Below are positions 50,849 to 59,883 of a stretch of 64,000 nt of DNA, one piece after another. The DNA is from Bacillota bacterium. Its GTDB lineage: Bacteria; Bacillota; Clostridia; Lachnospirales; Lachnospiraceae. A program made the translations under genes and the position numbers. The notes below the pieces were generated by a model. The model was not told the DNA's origin, searched no databases, and saw nothing but the letters and a program-made list of their open reading frames with translations. Position 1 is the first letter of the stretch, and each line of letters begins with the position of its first letter. The stretch lies in contig JAEZKU010000036.1 in assembly GCA_023436065.1 (NCBI GenBank), positions 62,001 to 126,000 on the forward strand, read 5' to 3'.

Positions 50849-53149
50849 CTATATTTTGAATACACGTTTTACTACTCTTTCTGAGGAACGACCTTCCTCC
50901 CAGGAGCAATATTTTTGGTAAAAGCGTGAGTACTTGTCCATATATTCTTGTTGTATTTTCTCGATATTTTTTATCGTTTTCAGAACATCCTCCGAGGTTA
51001 AAAGAATCGGGCCTGGCAATTCCTCTTCAATATCGATATAAAAACCTCTAAGAACATCACGGTATTTTTCTAAATCATACATATAAAAGATCATAGGACG
51101 CCGCAGATTAGCATAATCAAAAAATACGGAAGAATAATCTGTAATCAGTATATCAGAGATCAGATATAGCTCAGCAATATCGTCATGTTTGCTTACATTT
51201 AATACAAAATCCCCTAAGCCTCTTACATCAAGATGATCTGCAATATAGTAATGGGTTCTTAATAATATGATATAATCCTCACCCAGTTCTTTCTTCAAAA
51301 GCTCCAGATCAAGTTGAAGTGTAAATTTGTATTTGCCCTTAGCATAAAATTCATCGTCCCGCCAGGTAGGTGCATACAGAATTATCTTTTTATTCAAAGG
51401 AAGTTTTAGTTTTCGTTTTATCCTTTCAGTCAACTGTTCCTTCTCTTCGCTATGCAGAATGTCATTTCTGGGATATCCTGTCTCAAGCATTTCTTTTTCA
51501 AAAAGAAAGCATCTTCTAAATATGTCGCCGGAGAACTGATTTGGTGCTATCATATAATCCCAGGCTCTGGATTGATTATATATCTGCTTTTTATACACTG
51601 CAGTTGCAGAGGTAATTTCTTCCTGATCAAAAGCCAGATGCTTCAGTGGAGTTCCATGCCATGTCTGCAGAAATACATTCCCTTTCCGTTTTATTACCCA
51701 TTCAGGTTGCCTACCATTAAAAACATAGTATTTACAACGAGCAAGGTAATAGCAATATCTTATACTGAAGCGTTTTACCTTAATATGATGATATGGAATC
51801 TTTGTCCCCTTTTTATCAATAACCCATATAAATTTATATTGACCAGGATAATGACTGGAGATATATTCATAAATATATTTCGGGTTATCAGAATAATACT
51901 TTCCGAAAAAGCTTTCGCATAGTACCCAATTATCCTTAACTTCTTTTTTTACAAAAAGATATTTATAAAGGGTTTTTGCAAGTTCTCTCCTATTCCTAAA
52001 TATTTTCTTAAACTTCTTCCATGCCAGATGAATTGCTACGACAGATATGGATTTTTTCATATTTCCTTGTCGTAACAGCTTATAAAGTTTTCGTCTATAT
52101 CCATGATAGCGTTTTATTATTTCCGGTTTCATCATTCTTGCCAGCATATGTAATTCCATGAACTGTCTGCTCAATTCTTCCGCATCTGAGTTACGATATA
52201 ATCTTGGAGCAACGCTGGTCGAGTAATAATGTAGCATCTTTCTGTCCAATATGCTACGCAGCTCACAATCTACGTGTAAAAAATCAGAAACAGCCTTGTA
52301 AGCACAGATGTAATCCATAAAGTCCTTATTTGTATAACGCTGACTTAGTGAAGGAAAATTGATAGGATCATTATGGTTCCTTTTGATATATACTGCATTC
52401 TTTTGATAAGAAAATGTTTCGGCATACTGAAATATCTGAAACAAAAAAGGATAGTCAGAAAGATAAATCAGACTCTCATGAAAGAATAAATTATGATTAT
52501 GAATGATCGACTTTTTTATTAGGATATTCAATATTGAGACATTTCTTAATCCTTTTTTCTTGGATATCAAATGTTTACAGGCCAAATCCCGGCTCTCCTG
52601 CAGCATTTTATATGTTCCATCCATACCCTCTTTCATGTTTTCATCATCTGTAAACTCTGATATTTCCGAGAAACTGTCAATCTTAATGTCCGAATTACTT
52701 TCTGTTGATGATATGATTTCATCGTTGTCCTCATCCGTGTCTTCTTCACTTTGCCCAATATTGAGCAAATAGGTGCTCCGCCCAAACCATGTCTTCTTCA
52801 TCTTACCATATATAATATCTGCATCTTCGTGTTCTGCCGCTGAAACCAGAATTTCTAAAGTATTATACAGCAGGTAATCATCACTATCCAAAAAGTATAG
52901 GTACTCTCCTGTCGCTACGGAAATACCGAGATTCCTGGCTGCAGCAACTCCGGTCTTTTCCCCTAGCGAATAAACCCTGATATCCAGCTCCTCTTTATAT
53001 AGTCTCAGAATTGGTTCAAGATTTTCTTCAATATGATCACAAATAAGGATGATCTCAATCTCCTGATATAATTGATCTTTTAGACTCTGTAAGGCATCCT
53101 TTAAAAATATCGTCCCTTTTTGAAATGGTATTATAACACTTATCTTCAT
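50849..53149 (-). CDS. GT2 glycosyltransferase fused to CDP-glycerol glycerophosphotransferase (TagF-like)
   Basis: A 766-residue two-domain cytoplasmic enzyme. The N-terminal part (1-260) is a GT-A transferase with a DSDD metal motif (88-91). It is interrupted by an unusual acidic insert (about 134-178). The C-terminal part (about 390-760) is a TagF/TarF-type transferase with WHGTPLK, APTWRDDE and DYSSVFFDYA motifs that polymerises or primes glycerol-phosphate or ribitol-phosphate. Together they suggest teichoic-acid-like or capsule synthesis. ATG at 53149 follows GAAGGAG; the frame is open to 53197. No other teichoic-acid gene is next to it. Confidence 0.88.
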   Translation of the reverse strand: MKISVIIPFQKGTIFLKDALQSLKDQLYQEIEIILICDHIEENLEPILRLYKEELDIRVYSLGEKTGVAAARNLGISVATGEYLYFLDSDDYLLYNTLEILVSAAEHEDADIIYGKMKKTWFGRSTYLLNIGQSEEDTDEDNDEIISSTESNSDIKIDSFSEISEFTDDENMKEGMDGTYKMLQESRDLACKHLISKKKGLRNVSILNILIKKSIIHNHNLFFHESLIYLSDYPFLFQIFQYAETFSYQKNAVYIKRNHNDPINFPSLSQRYTNKDFMDYICAYKAVSDFLHVDCELRSILDRKMLHYYSTSVAPRLYRNSDAEELSRQFMELHMLARMMKPEIIKRYHGYRRKLYKLLRQGNMKKSISVVAIHLAWKKFKKIFRNRRELAKTLYKYLFVKKEVKDNWVLCESFFGKYYSDNPKYIYEYISSHYPGQYKFIWVIDKKGTKIPYHHIKVKRFSIRYCYYLARCKYYVFNGRQPEWVIKRKGNVFLQTWHGTPLKHLAFDQEEITSATAVYKKQIYNQSRAWDYMIAPNQFSGDIFRRCFLFEKEMLETGYPRNDILHSEEKEQLTERIKRKLKLPLNKKIILYAPTWRDDEFYAKGKYKFTLQLDLELLKKELGEDYIILLRTHYYIADHLDVRGLGDFVLNVSKHDDIAELYLISDILITDYSSVFFDYANLRRPMIFYMYDLEKYRDVLRGFYIDIEEELPGPILLTSEDVLKTIKNIEKIQQEYMDKYSRFYQKYCSWEEGRSSERVVKRVFKI

Positions 53150-53258
53150 GGGTATTACTCCTTCTTTCAATAATACAATGAATGGTTCAATGTTCATAAA
53201 CCAAGTTGATTATATCTATGAAAGCTTGAAGTAAGCTTGAAGATTAGCGCTTTTGGAG

Positions 53259-54449
53259 CTATAAAACCACCTTAAAAACTGTCCAGTGATTCTTACAACT
53301 TACGGATATTCTTCCGTCGTGGCTCTCCACAATTGATTTTGCTATTGCGAGACCAAGGCCGTAATTACCTTTTTCTCTGTTTCTTGCATGATCTGATCGA
53401 TAGAATCTCTCAAAAATAAGCTCCTGTTCCTGAATTGGGATTTCTTTTCCTGTATTGGCTACGATCAGTATCTTTTTATCATGATACAGTTTTAATGTAA
53501 CAGTAATCGTACCATTCGGTTCCGTGTTATTGATGGCATTATCAATCAGTATGGCTGTCAATTGGCTGAGCTTAGTGTCGTCACCAATAACATAAAGCTC
53601 CTCCTGAATCTGTTCACTCAGCTGGATTTGCTTCTCATAGGCAATACTTTCAAAAGGCAGAACACTTCCGAGAACAATCTCACTGAAATTTACTTTCTTA
53701 TGTAAGTTGATGTCCTCTCTGGAATCAATTGCTGCCAGTTGAAGGAGATCATTAATTAGCTTATTCATCATCTGGGTCTCGTTCTTGATATAACCCAACC
53801 ATTTATTATCACCGATTTCCTTCTGTAATGCGTCTGCATTCGCTGATATTACAGCAACCGGTGTCTTCATCTCATGACTTGCATCTGAAATAAACTGCTT
53901 CTGCTTTGAAAATGCTGTTTGAAGCGGGAAAACCAACCATCTCGACAGCCAGATGGAAGCCACAAAAAATAATCCCAAACCAAGGATCCCGAAAATCAGG
54001 ATCTCACTAAACAGCGTATCAAGATAACTGTTTTGTATTTGATCATTGGAAAATGCCACAAAGGTTCCGGCAATTCTTTTATCAATATAGTAAGTAAAAT
54101 ACTCAAATGTTCCCCTATGCTTTTTCTCCTTAGCAAGGGAAGTTGCAAGCGTACCCAATTGCTCGTCCGTTAAGCCGGAACTATAGTTATTATGGATTCT
54201 CTGAACCGATCCATCTCTGTTAATGAGTACCAGAGAGTATTGGTAAGGGTTAAAATCGGTATCATATTCTTGCGGATTTGCTAGCAGATTAAATCCATTC
54301 TTCCTGCAAAGCCTTAACAGCATATATTCCGTATGCTCCATACTCTTCCAGGAACTTGCCAGATATATCGATGCCAGTATTCCGGTAAGCAGGACTGTAA
54401 GAATACTCATAATTACTATTATTATCTTAGTACGAAATTTTTTAAACAT
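53259..54449 (-). CDS. Sensor histidine kinase
   Basis: A 396-residue kinase with TM1 (about 9-30), an extracellular sensor region of about 115 residues, TM2 (about 148-170), a HisKA domain with phospho-acceptor His192 in SDASHEMKTPVAV, and an HATPase domain with G-box NYGLGLAIAKSIVESHDG. It directly follows its regulator (stop and start codons are adjacent, with GGAGGA inside the regulator gene), so the two are translationally coupled. The signal is not recognisable. Confidence 0.92.
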   Translation of the reverse strand: MFKKFRTKIIIVIMSILTVLLTGILASIYLASSWKSMEHTEYMLLRLCRKNGFNLLANPQEYDTDFNPYQYSLVLINRDGSVQRIHNNYSSGLTDEQLGTLATSLAKEKKHRGTFEYFTYYIDKRIAGTFVAFSNDQIQNSYLDTLFSEILIFGILGLGLFFVASIWLSRWLVFPLQTAFSKQKQFISDASHEMKTPVAVISANADALQKEIGDNKWLGYIKNETQMMNKLINDLLQLAAIDSREDINLHKKVNFSEIVLGSVLPFESIAYEKQIQLSEQIQEELYVIGDDTKLSQLTAILIDNAINNTEPNGTITVTLKLYHDKKILIVANTGKEIPIQEQELIFERFYRSDHARNREKGNYGLGLAIAKSIVESHDGRISVSCKNHWTVFKVVL

Positions 54450-55127
54450 CTAATTATCCTCCAATCTGTAACCGACTCCCCGTACTGCTTTAATTTTCGT
54501 ACAAGATCCGATGAAGGAGATTTTCTTACGGGTAAATGATATATAAACCTCTACATTATTATACTCAGCGTTATTTTCATAACCCCAGATTTTAAGATTG
54601 AGCTGTTCTTTTGTTAATAGTTGACCCTGATGAAGCATAAGACTTTCTAAAATTTGCAGCTCTTTCTGTGATATTTCAACAGTTTTTCCGGTTGTTACAC
54701 ACCTAATGATACATTTAGTCGGATATAATTCCAGATCATTGAACATTTTAATATCCTCAAGTATTTCACCCTGTCTCCGACATAAAGCTCTCAAGCGAGC
54801 AAGCAATTCTTCTGAGCGAAACGGTTTCGTCAAATAATCGTCAGCTCCGGTATCAAGACCTGTTACCATATCAGATGTAGTACTTTTTGCAGTTAAAATC
54901 ATGACCGGTGTGGATATCTTCTCTTTTCGAAGCATTTCCAATAATTCAAGGCCATTGAGCCTGGGTAGCATCACATCCAATATGATTGCATCATAGATAG
55001 CGGATAAGGCAGAATAATAGCCTGTTTCACCATCGTAACATATATCAACGAAATAGTTCTCCTGCTTTAGGATAACACCCAACGAATCAGCCAGCCTCTG
55101 TTCATCCTCGATCAACAATATACGCAA
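54450..55127 (-). CDS. OmpR-family response regulator
   Basis: A 225-residue regulator with receiver (phospho-acceptor Asp51 in LDVMLPRLNG, Lys101) and winged-helix output domain ending in AVRGVGYRLED. The start is TTG at 55127, supported by the upstream GGTGATG and the exact N-terminus RILLIEDEQ; no in-frame ATG fits. It lies 69 bases downstream of the CcdA-TlpA gene on the same strand, so redox or envelope stress may be part of its regulon. Confidence 0.92.
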   Translation of the reverse strand: MRILLIEDEQRLADSLGVILKQENYFVDICYDGETGYYSALSAIYDAIILDVMLPRLNGLELLEMLRKEKISTPVMILTAKSTTSDMVTGLDTGADDYLTKPFRSEELLARLRALCRRQGEILEDIKMFNDLELYPTKCIIRCVTTGKTVEISQKELQILESLMLHQGQLLTKEQLNLKIWGYENNAEYNNVEVYISFTRKKISFIGSCTKIKAVRGVGYRLEDN

Positions 55128-55196
55128 AACATCACCTACTCATACAATTTTTTCTTTATGATAAAGGTCTATTTTGTCAAATTTATGGTAGGTATC

Positions 55197-56504
55197 TTAT
55201 TTCGACTGAAGTGTCTGATTGATGACATTCACCATGATGTCCTTTGTCATCATTCCCGGAACATAACCGAATATATTCCCCTCTTTATCTATCATAAAGG
55301 TTGTGGGAAAGGCGGATATATTATACTGCGCTAAAATATCTCCTGTCTCATCGAATACCGTGGGGAAGGTATATCCGTTATCCTCTATAAAGCTTTTGAT
55401 TTCTTCTATGCTAACATCCGAATTCTTGGGATAGTCCGCGCTTGACGGATTGGTGATCCCGAGAAAGATAACTTCATCCTGGTTAGTATTGTATTCCTGG
55501 TACAGTTCCTCGATGTCAGGCATTTCCTTCTGACAGGGAGGGCACCAGGTCGCCCAGAAATTGAGGAATACAACCTTTCCTTTATAATCAGACAACGTAT
55601 GCTCATTACCGTACTGATCAGTTAATGTAAAGTCAAAAGCTGGAATCGTCTTTTTATCCTCGCCATCCGTATCCTCCTTTGCGACTGTATCGCCGGAGGA
55701 AGTATTGTCCGCCTCATTATCTGAATTCTCCGTTACCGCCTCTTCCTTCCCGGCTGTAACTCGGTTACTCTGGCTAAACGAGTTTAGATATCCTGACAGA
55801 CTGTTCATCCAGCCTGTGAAAATCATAATACCTATGATGATCAGGAGGATACCTCCTGCTTTGATCGTATACTTCAGCAGCTTCTGTTTGGCCTTGAGGA
55901 AATTCAGAACCTGCGTCGTAAACAGACCAAGCAGAAGAAACGGAATTAGGAATCCGATCGCATATACCAATACCAACAGATTTCCGGTCAGCATTGTTGC
56001 TGCTCCGGAAGCCATAATCAATACGGAGGACAACATCGGTCCAATGCAGGGTGTCCATGCAAAGCTGAAGGTAAAGCCCATGAGAAGTGCTACGAATTTA
56101 TTCATCCTGCGCCCTGTCAGATCAAAATGAAGCTTTCTCTCTTTCTGCAAAAAGGAAAAGTCAAGTATCCCAAGTTGGAATAAGCCAAGCAGGATGATTA
56201 TGACTCCGCCGATTCTGGTAAAAAGTAATCTATTATCGCTGAAAAAGCCGCCTAGTGCTGTAAAAGTCATCCCCAATATGAAAAATGCAAAGGAGATACC
56301 CAGAGTAAAGAAGACAGTGTTCAGGAATATTTTCCTTCTGTCATAGACAATCGAACCATCCTCCAATTCCTTTTTCCCATTCCCCGCCAGATAACTCATA
56401 TATACCGGTATGAGCGGTATGACACAGGGAGAAAAAAAAGATAGTACCCCTTCCAAAAAGACAAGGATAAAGCTTACACTATTTGACGCAACCAATCCTT
56501 CCAT
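55197..56504 (-). CDS. CcdA (thiol-disulfide conduit) fused to extracellular TlpA/ResA-like thioredoxin
   Basis: A 435-residue fusion. The N-terminal half (about 10-245) is a six-helix CcdA domain with the redox cysteines in SFFSPCVIPLIP and FAWTPCIGPML. A low-complexity acidic linker (about 248-290) leads to an extracellular thioredoxin-like domain with the active site WATWCPPCQKEMP. Reducing power would pass from cytoplasmic thioredoxin through CcdA to the fused domain. ATG at 56504 follows GACGGAGG; the frame is open to 56528. It is next to a two-component system on the same strand. Confidence 0.93.
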   Translation of the reverse strand: MEGLVASNSVSFILVFLEGVLSFFSPCVIPLIPVYMSYLAGNGKKELEDGSIVYDRRKIFLNTVFFTLGISFAFFILGMTFTALGGFFSDNRLLFTRIGGVIIILLGLFQLGILDFSFLQKERKLHFDLTGRRMNKFVALLMGFTFSFAWTPCIGPMLSSVLIMASGAATMLTGNLLVLVYAIGFLIPFLLLGLFTTQVLNFLKAKQKLLKYTIKAGGILLIIIGIMIFTGWMNSLSGYLNSFSQSNRVTAGKEEAVTENSDNEADNTSSGDTVAKEDTDGEDKKTIPAFDFTLTDQYGNEHTLSDYKGKVVFLNFWATWCPPCQKEMPDIEELYQEYNTNQDEVIFLGITNPSSADYPKNSDVSIEEIKSFIEDNGYTFPTVFDETGDILAQYNISAFPTTFMIDKEGNIFGYVPGMMTKDIMVNVINQTLQSK

Positions 56505-56729
56505 CCTTTTACCTCCGTCTAAATTCATTCCGGTGTTCCGTGGTAGTCACACGATATTCTCTTCTCATGATTTCAATGTTATTTTGTGACCTCTATTCAC
56601 ATTATAGCTATCATATATATCAATTCTGTGACAAGATCACATATATATACTTATTTATATCGGTTGATTTAATCAATAATCCATATTATAATACATAATA
56701 ATTTATAAAGGTGGAGGAGATCGTGCATT

Positions 56730-58010
56730 ATGACCTATCAGGAATATGATAAGAAGACTTTACTTACTCTGAAAGAGGAGCTTGAGACTATCTATAAGAA
56801 ATATCAGGGCTTTGGGCTTAACCTCAATATGACACGCGGCAAGCCCTCTGTTTCACAGCTGGATTTATCCATGGAAATGCTGGACACCATAAACAGCACC
56901 TCAGATCTCTTCTCTGCCTACGGTGATGACTGTAGGAACTATGGGGAATTGGGAGGCATTCGTGAATCAAAGCATCTTATGGCTGAATTGATCAATGTCG
57001 ATCCAAAATATATATTGGTACATGGTTCTTCCAGCCTGAATATCATGTATGATTTTATTTCCCATTCTTATACTCACGGAGTAAATGGTGCAACTCCCTG
57101 GTGCAAGCTGGACAAAGTAAAATTCCTATGCCCTGTCCCCGGCTATGACAGGCACTTTGCGATCACTGAGCTATTCGGTATCGAGATGATTAATATTCCG
57201 CTTTTAGAGGACGGACCGGATATGGATCTGGTCGAGAAGCTGGTAAGGGAAGATGAAGCCGTGAAGGGTATCTGGTGCGTCCCGCAATACAGCAATCCCA
57301 GCGGTATCGTGTATTCAGACAAGACTGTCCGCCGATTTGCACGCCTTACGCCTGCTGCGAAGGATTTTCGTATCTATTGGGATAATTCTTACTGCGTGCA
57401 TCATCTGTACTTTGATCAGGTCAGCTACATCCCTGATATCTTAGTGGAGTGCGAAATGGCAGGGAATCCGGATATGGTATATGAATTTCTCTCCACCTCA
57501 AAGATTAGCTATGCTGGTGCCGGACTGGCTGCTGTTGCTACCTCGGAGAATAATCAGAAGGATGTAAGGAAGTATATGACCATCCAGACGATTTGTCACG
57601 ATAAGGTCAACCAACTTCGTCATGCGCGTTATTTTAAAGACAGAGCTACGATCCTGGAGCATATGAAAAAGCATGCTGATTTGCTGCGTCCGAAGTTCGA
57701 GGCAGTACATCGCATCTTGGAAAGAGAACTTTCGGGATCAGGAATCGGATCTTGGACCAATCCCAGGGGTGGATACTTTATATCCTTTCAAGCGATGGAG
57801 GGCTGTGCCAAAGCGATCGTCGCAAAATGCAAGGAAGCCGGGGTCGTGCTGACAGAAGCAGGTGCAACATATCCTTACGGTAAGGATCCAAAGGACAGTA
57901 ATATCAGAATTGCTCCTTCTTATCCCAATCTGGAGGAGATTATCACTGCAACCGAGGTTTTTGCATTGTGCGTTAAGCTTGTTACGGTAGAAAAACTATT
58001 ATCCTTGTAA
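56730..58010 (+). CDS. PLP-dependent aminotransferase (aspartate aminotransferase-like, PF12897 type)
   Basis: A 426-residue fold-type I aminotransferase. The PLP lysine is Lys258 in LSTSKISYAGAG, and NPSG (189-192), the YWDNSY segment (Asp218) and the opening NLNMTRGKPSV are conserved in this clostridial subgroup, which differs from classic AspC. The likely reaction is amino transfer between aspartate or alanine and 2-oxo acids. GGAGGAG precedes the ATG. It is monocistronic, with a strong terminator downstream. Confidence 0.88.
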   Translation: MTYQEYDKKTLLTLKEELETIYKKYQGFGLNLNMTRGKPSVSQLDLSMEMLDTINSTSDLFSAYGDDCRNYGELGGIRESKHLMAELINVDPKYILVHGSSSLNIMYDFISHSYTHGVNGATPWCKLDKVKFLCPVPGYDRHFAITELFGIEMINIPLLEDGPDMDLVEKLVREDEAVKGIWCVPQYSNPSGIVYSDKTVRRFARLTPAAKDFRIYWDNSYCVHHLYFDQVSYIPDILVECEMAGNPDMVYEFLSTSKISYAGAGLAAVATSENNQKDVRKYMTIQTICHDKVNQLRHARYFKDRATILEHMKKHADLLRPKFEAVHRILERELSGSGIGSWTNPRGGYFISFQAMEGCAKAIVAKCKEAGVVLTEAGATYPYGKDPKDSNIRIAPSYPNLEEIITATEVFALCVKLVTVEKLLSL

Positions 58011-58049
58011 TAAAGTGATCTAAGTTAAATAGTAATTGAAATGAAAAAG

Positions 58050-58093
58050 ACGGACTGGTTTTCCTAATTTACTCGTTGGGAATACCAGTCCGT
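58050..58093 (+). terminator. Terminator of the aminotransferase gene
   Basis: ACGGACTGGT (58050-58059) pairs with ACCAGTCCGT (58084-58093) and is followed by a pyrimidine-rich tail. Confidence 0.85.
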
Positions 58094-58131
58094 TCACTTT
58101 CTATCCTATATTCTTTTTTGCCGGGACATTC

Positions 58132-59739
58132 CTATTCTATTGCGAAAACCGTATTTGAAACCGTTCCGGTCGTGTACGTGAAGGTAATGGTATCTCCTAC
58201 ATCATATGTTATGATAGGAAGGAAATCACTGATCGGGACATCAAAAATCTGGTCACTATTATTTAACAGAATGAAGTAATGTGTATTTCCGTCAATGACG
58301 CAGTCTGATATCTTAGCAATGGTGCCCTTGATCTTCGGGAGCTTGGTTGCATCCGTAACACTGATTCCGCTGGATTTCATTAATTCCAGATATATCTTTT
58401 CACTCTCATTCACGGTATCCCCGATCGCCACTATCTGATACTGTGCGATATTCACCATGGCATATTTCTTCACCAGTCCCGCTGCATCCTTCAGAGCCAA
58501 GAAATAAGTAGGTTCTCCTCCTATATTAAGAAGTAACGGGAAGGTCGCCTTGTAACCGAGATGTTGTACCTGTCCTTCCGCGGATGCCATCGCGGAAAAC
58601 TCCTCAGCACCCGAGATGGAATAATACCTTGTCTCTGCAGTCCTTTGATTCATTAATACAAAACCGACATTGGCTTCATCCGCTCCAACCGAAGTAACGC
58701 CGGTATAAACCCATACATCATCCTCCATGGCGATGTAATTATATCCGTCCGTGGTCTGCAGCGCATCCCTCTGTCCGAATTTAGAATTCCAGAAACCATG
58801 TCTTAAGGTGCCGTAATAGTCATACAGGGAAATCAACAGCTCCGCTGAGTATGCCTTATCAATCCAGGTCGGAACCTCCGATATCGCATAATCCGTCATC
58901 TCACCATTTATTGCATTGACAATCACTACCCGGCCGATGGTCTGACCGCCGAACAGCCCAATCGTGTAGTCCTTCACAGGGCAGATCCAGCAGGGTACAC
59001 CGTTGTCATCTATTTCAAAGTTAATACTGTCAAAGACATAGGTGGGGTAATGAAAGCGCAGATAACGGTGGATATTCCTTCCGAAATGCTCAGATTCCGA
59101 ATACTTCATACCCTCATCCAGCTTTATCATCTCAACGTTTTGGGTCGTCATATCAATCTTTAAATACGCGGGGATACCTTTTGAACGGTTCGTGAGCCAC
59201 TTAAAGATTCCTCCGTATTTCAGCGGAGTTACTCTTACCGGAAGCCCCTGGTAATTGATCTGTGTATAATTCGAGGCTACTTCAAACTGAGATACATATT
59301 CCGCTATGCTTCCCATCTTTCTTGATCCGAGAAGAGCGGCGGAATCCTTATCCAGTATCGGGATTTCTTTATAAGAGATCTCCTTTATATCATCCGTAAA
59401 ATTCCGGTCGGTTATTGTCAGCATTTTCTGGTACTTCTTCGCATTGACAACAGGTGAGGATAAAATCCCACCGATGATAAATACGATTATCATACCGCCT
59501 GTTATACAACAGAGAATAGGGAACAACAGCTTCGCCGGGGTCTTTTTGACTGTACTGCCTGCTTTTTTATCATATGCCGCAATCCCTAAGATTACTGACG
59601 CAGCAATCAGAGCAATCATGATGAACCACCAGAAGCCGGGGGAATGGATATTCAATGCCGGCAGTGCAAGATAATAATAAATGAAGCCTAAGCCGCTTAA
59701 GATAAGAATTGTGATCAATACCTTTAAAATCTTTTTCAC
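58132..59739 (-). CDS. Unrecognised membrane protein with large C-terminal domain
   Basis: A 535-residue protein with three predicted membrane segments (about 4-29, 36-57, 71-93) followed by a globular region of about 440 residues that is rich in beta strands and ends with a small OB-like segment (about 475-535: GTIAKISDCVIDGNTHYFILLNN). The start is GTG at 59739 after GAGGAGG. No catalytic motif or known family is recognised; the C-terminal part probably lies outside the membrane. It is followed by the aminotransferase terminator and preceded by another unknown membrane protein on the same strand. Confidence 0.75.
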   Translation of the reverse strand: MKKILKVLITILILSGLGFIYYYLALPALNIHSPGFWWFIMIALIAASVILGIAAYDKKAGSTVKKTPAKLLFPILCCITGGMIIVFIIGGILSSPVVNAKKYQKMLTITDRNFTDDIKEISYKEIPILDKDSAALLGSRKMGSIAEYVSQFEVASNYTQINYQGLPVRVTPLKYGGIFKWLTNRSKGIPAYLKIDMTTQNVEMIKLDEGMKYSESEHFGRNIHRYLRFHYPTYVFDSINFEIDDNGVPCWICPVKDYTIGLFGGQTIGRVVIVNAINGEMTDYAISEVPTWIDKAYSAELLISLYDYYGTLRHGFWNSKFGQRDALQTTDGYNYIAMEDDVWVYTGVTSVGADEANVGFVLMNQRTAETRYYSISGAEEFSAMASAEGQVQHLGYKATFPLLLNIGGEPTYFLALKDAAGLVKKYAMVNIAQYQIVAIGDTVNESEKIYLELMKSSGISVTDATKLPKIKGTIAKISDCVIDGNTHYFILLNNSDQIFDVPISDFLPIITYDVGDTITFTYTTGTVSNTVFAIE

Positions 59740-59883
59740 GAAATTGCCTCCTCTGAAAAATATCGCGATCCTTTATGTCGCCGTATATTATTTCTTACAT
59801 TATAATCGCCTGCATGGAATGATACATTATAATCAGATTATAAACAGATTAATTCCCACAAAAATGTTCATCTCCATAAAATT

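Noticed and set aside
53222..53245. Short direct repeat AAGCTTGAAG before the transferase gene
   Set aside because: Two ten-base copies without further context are not enough to call an element.
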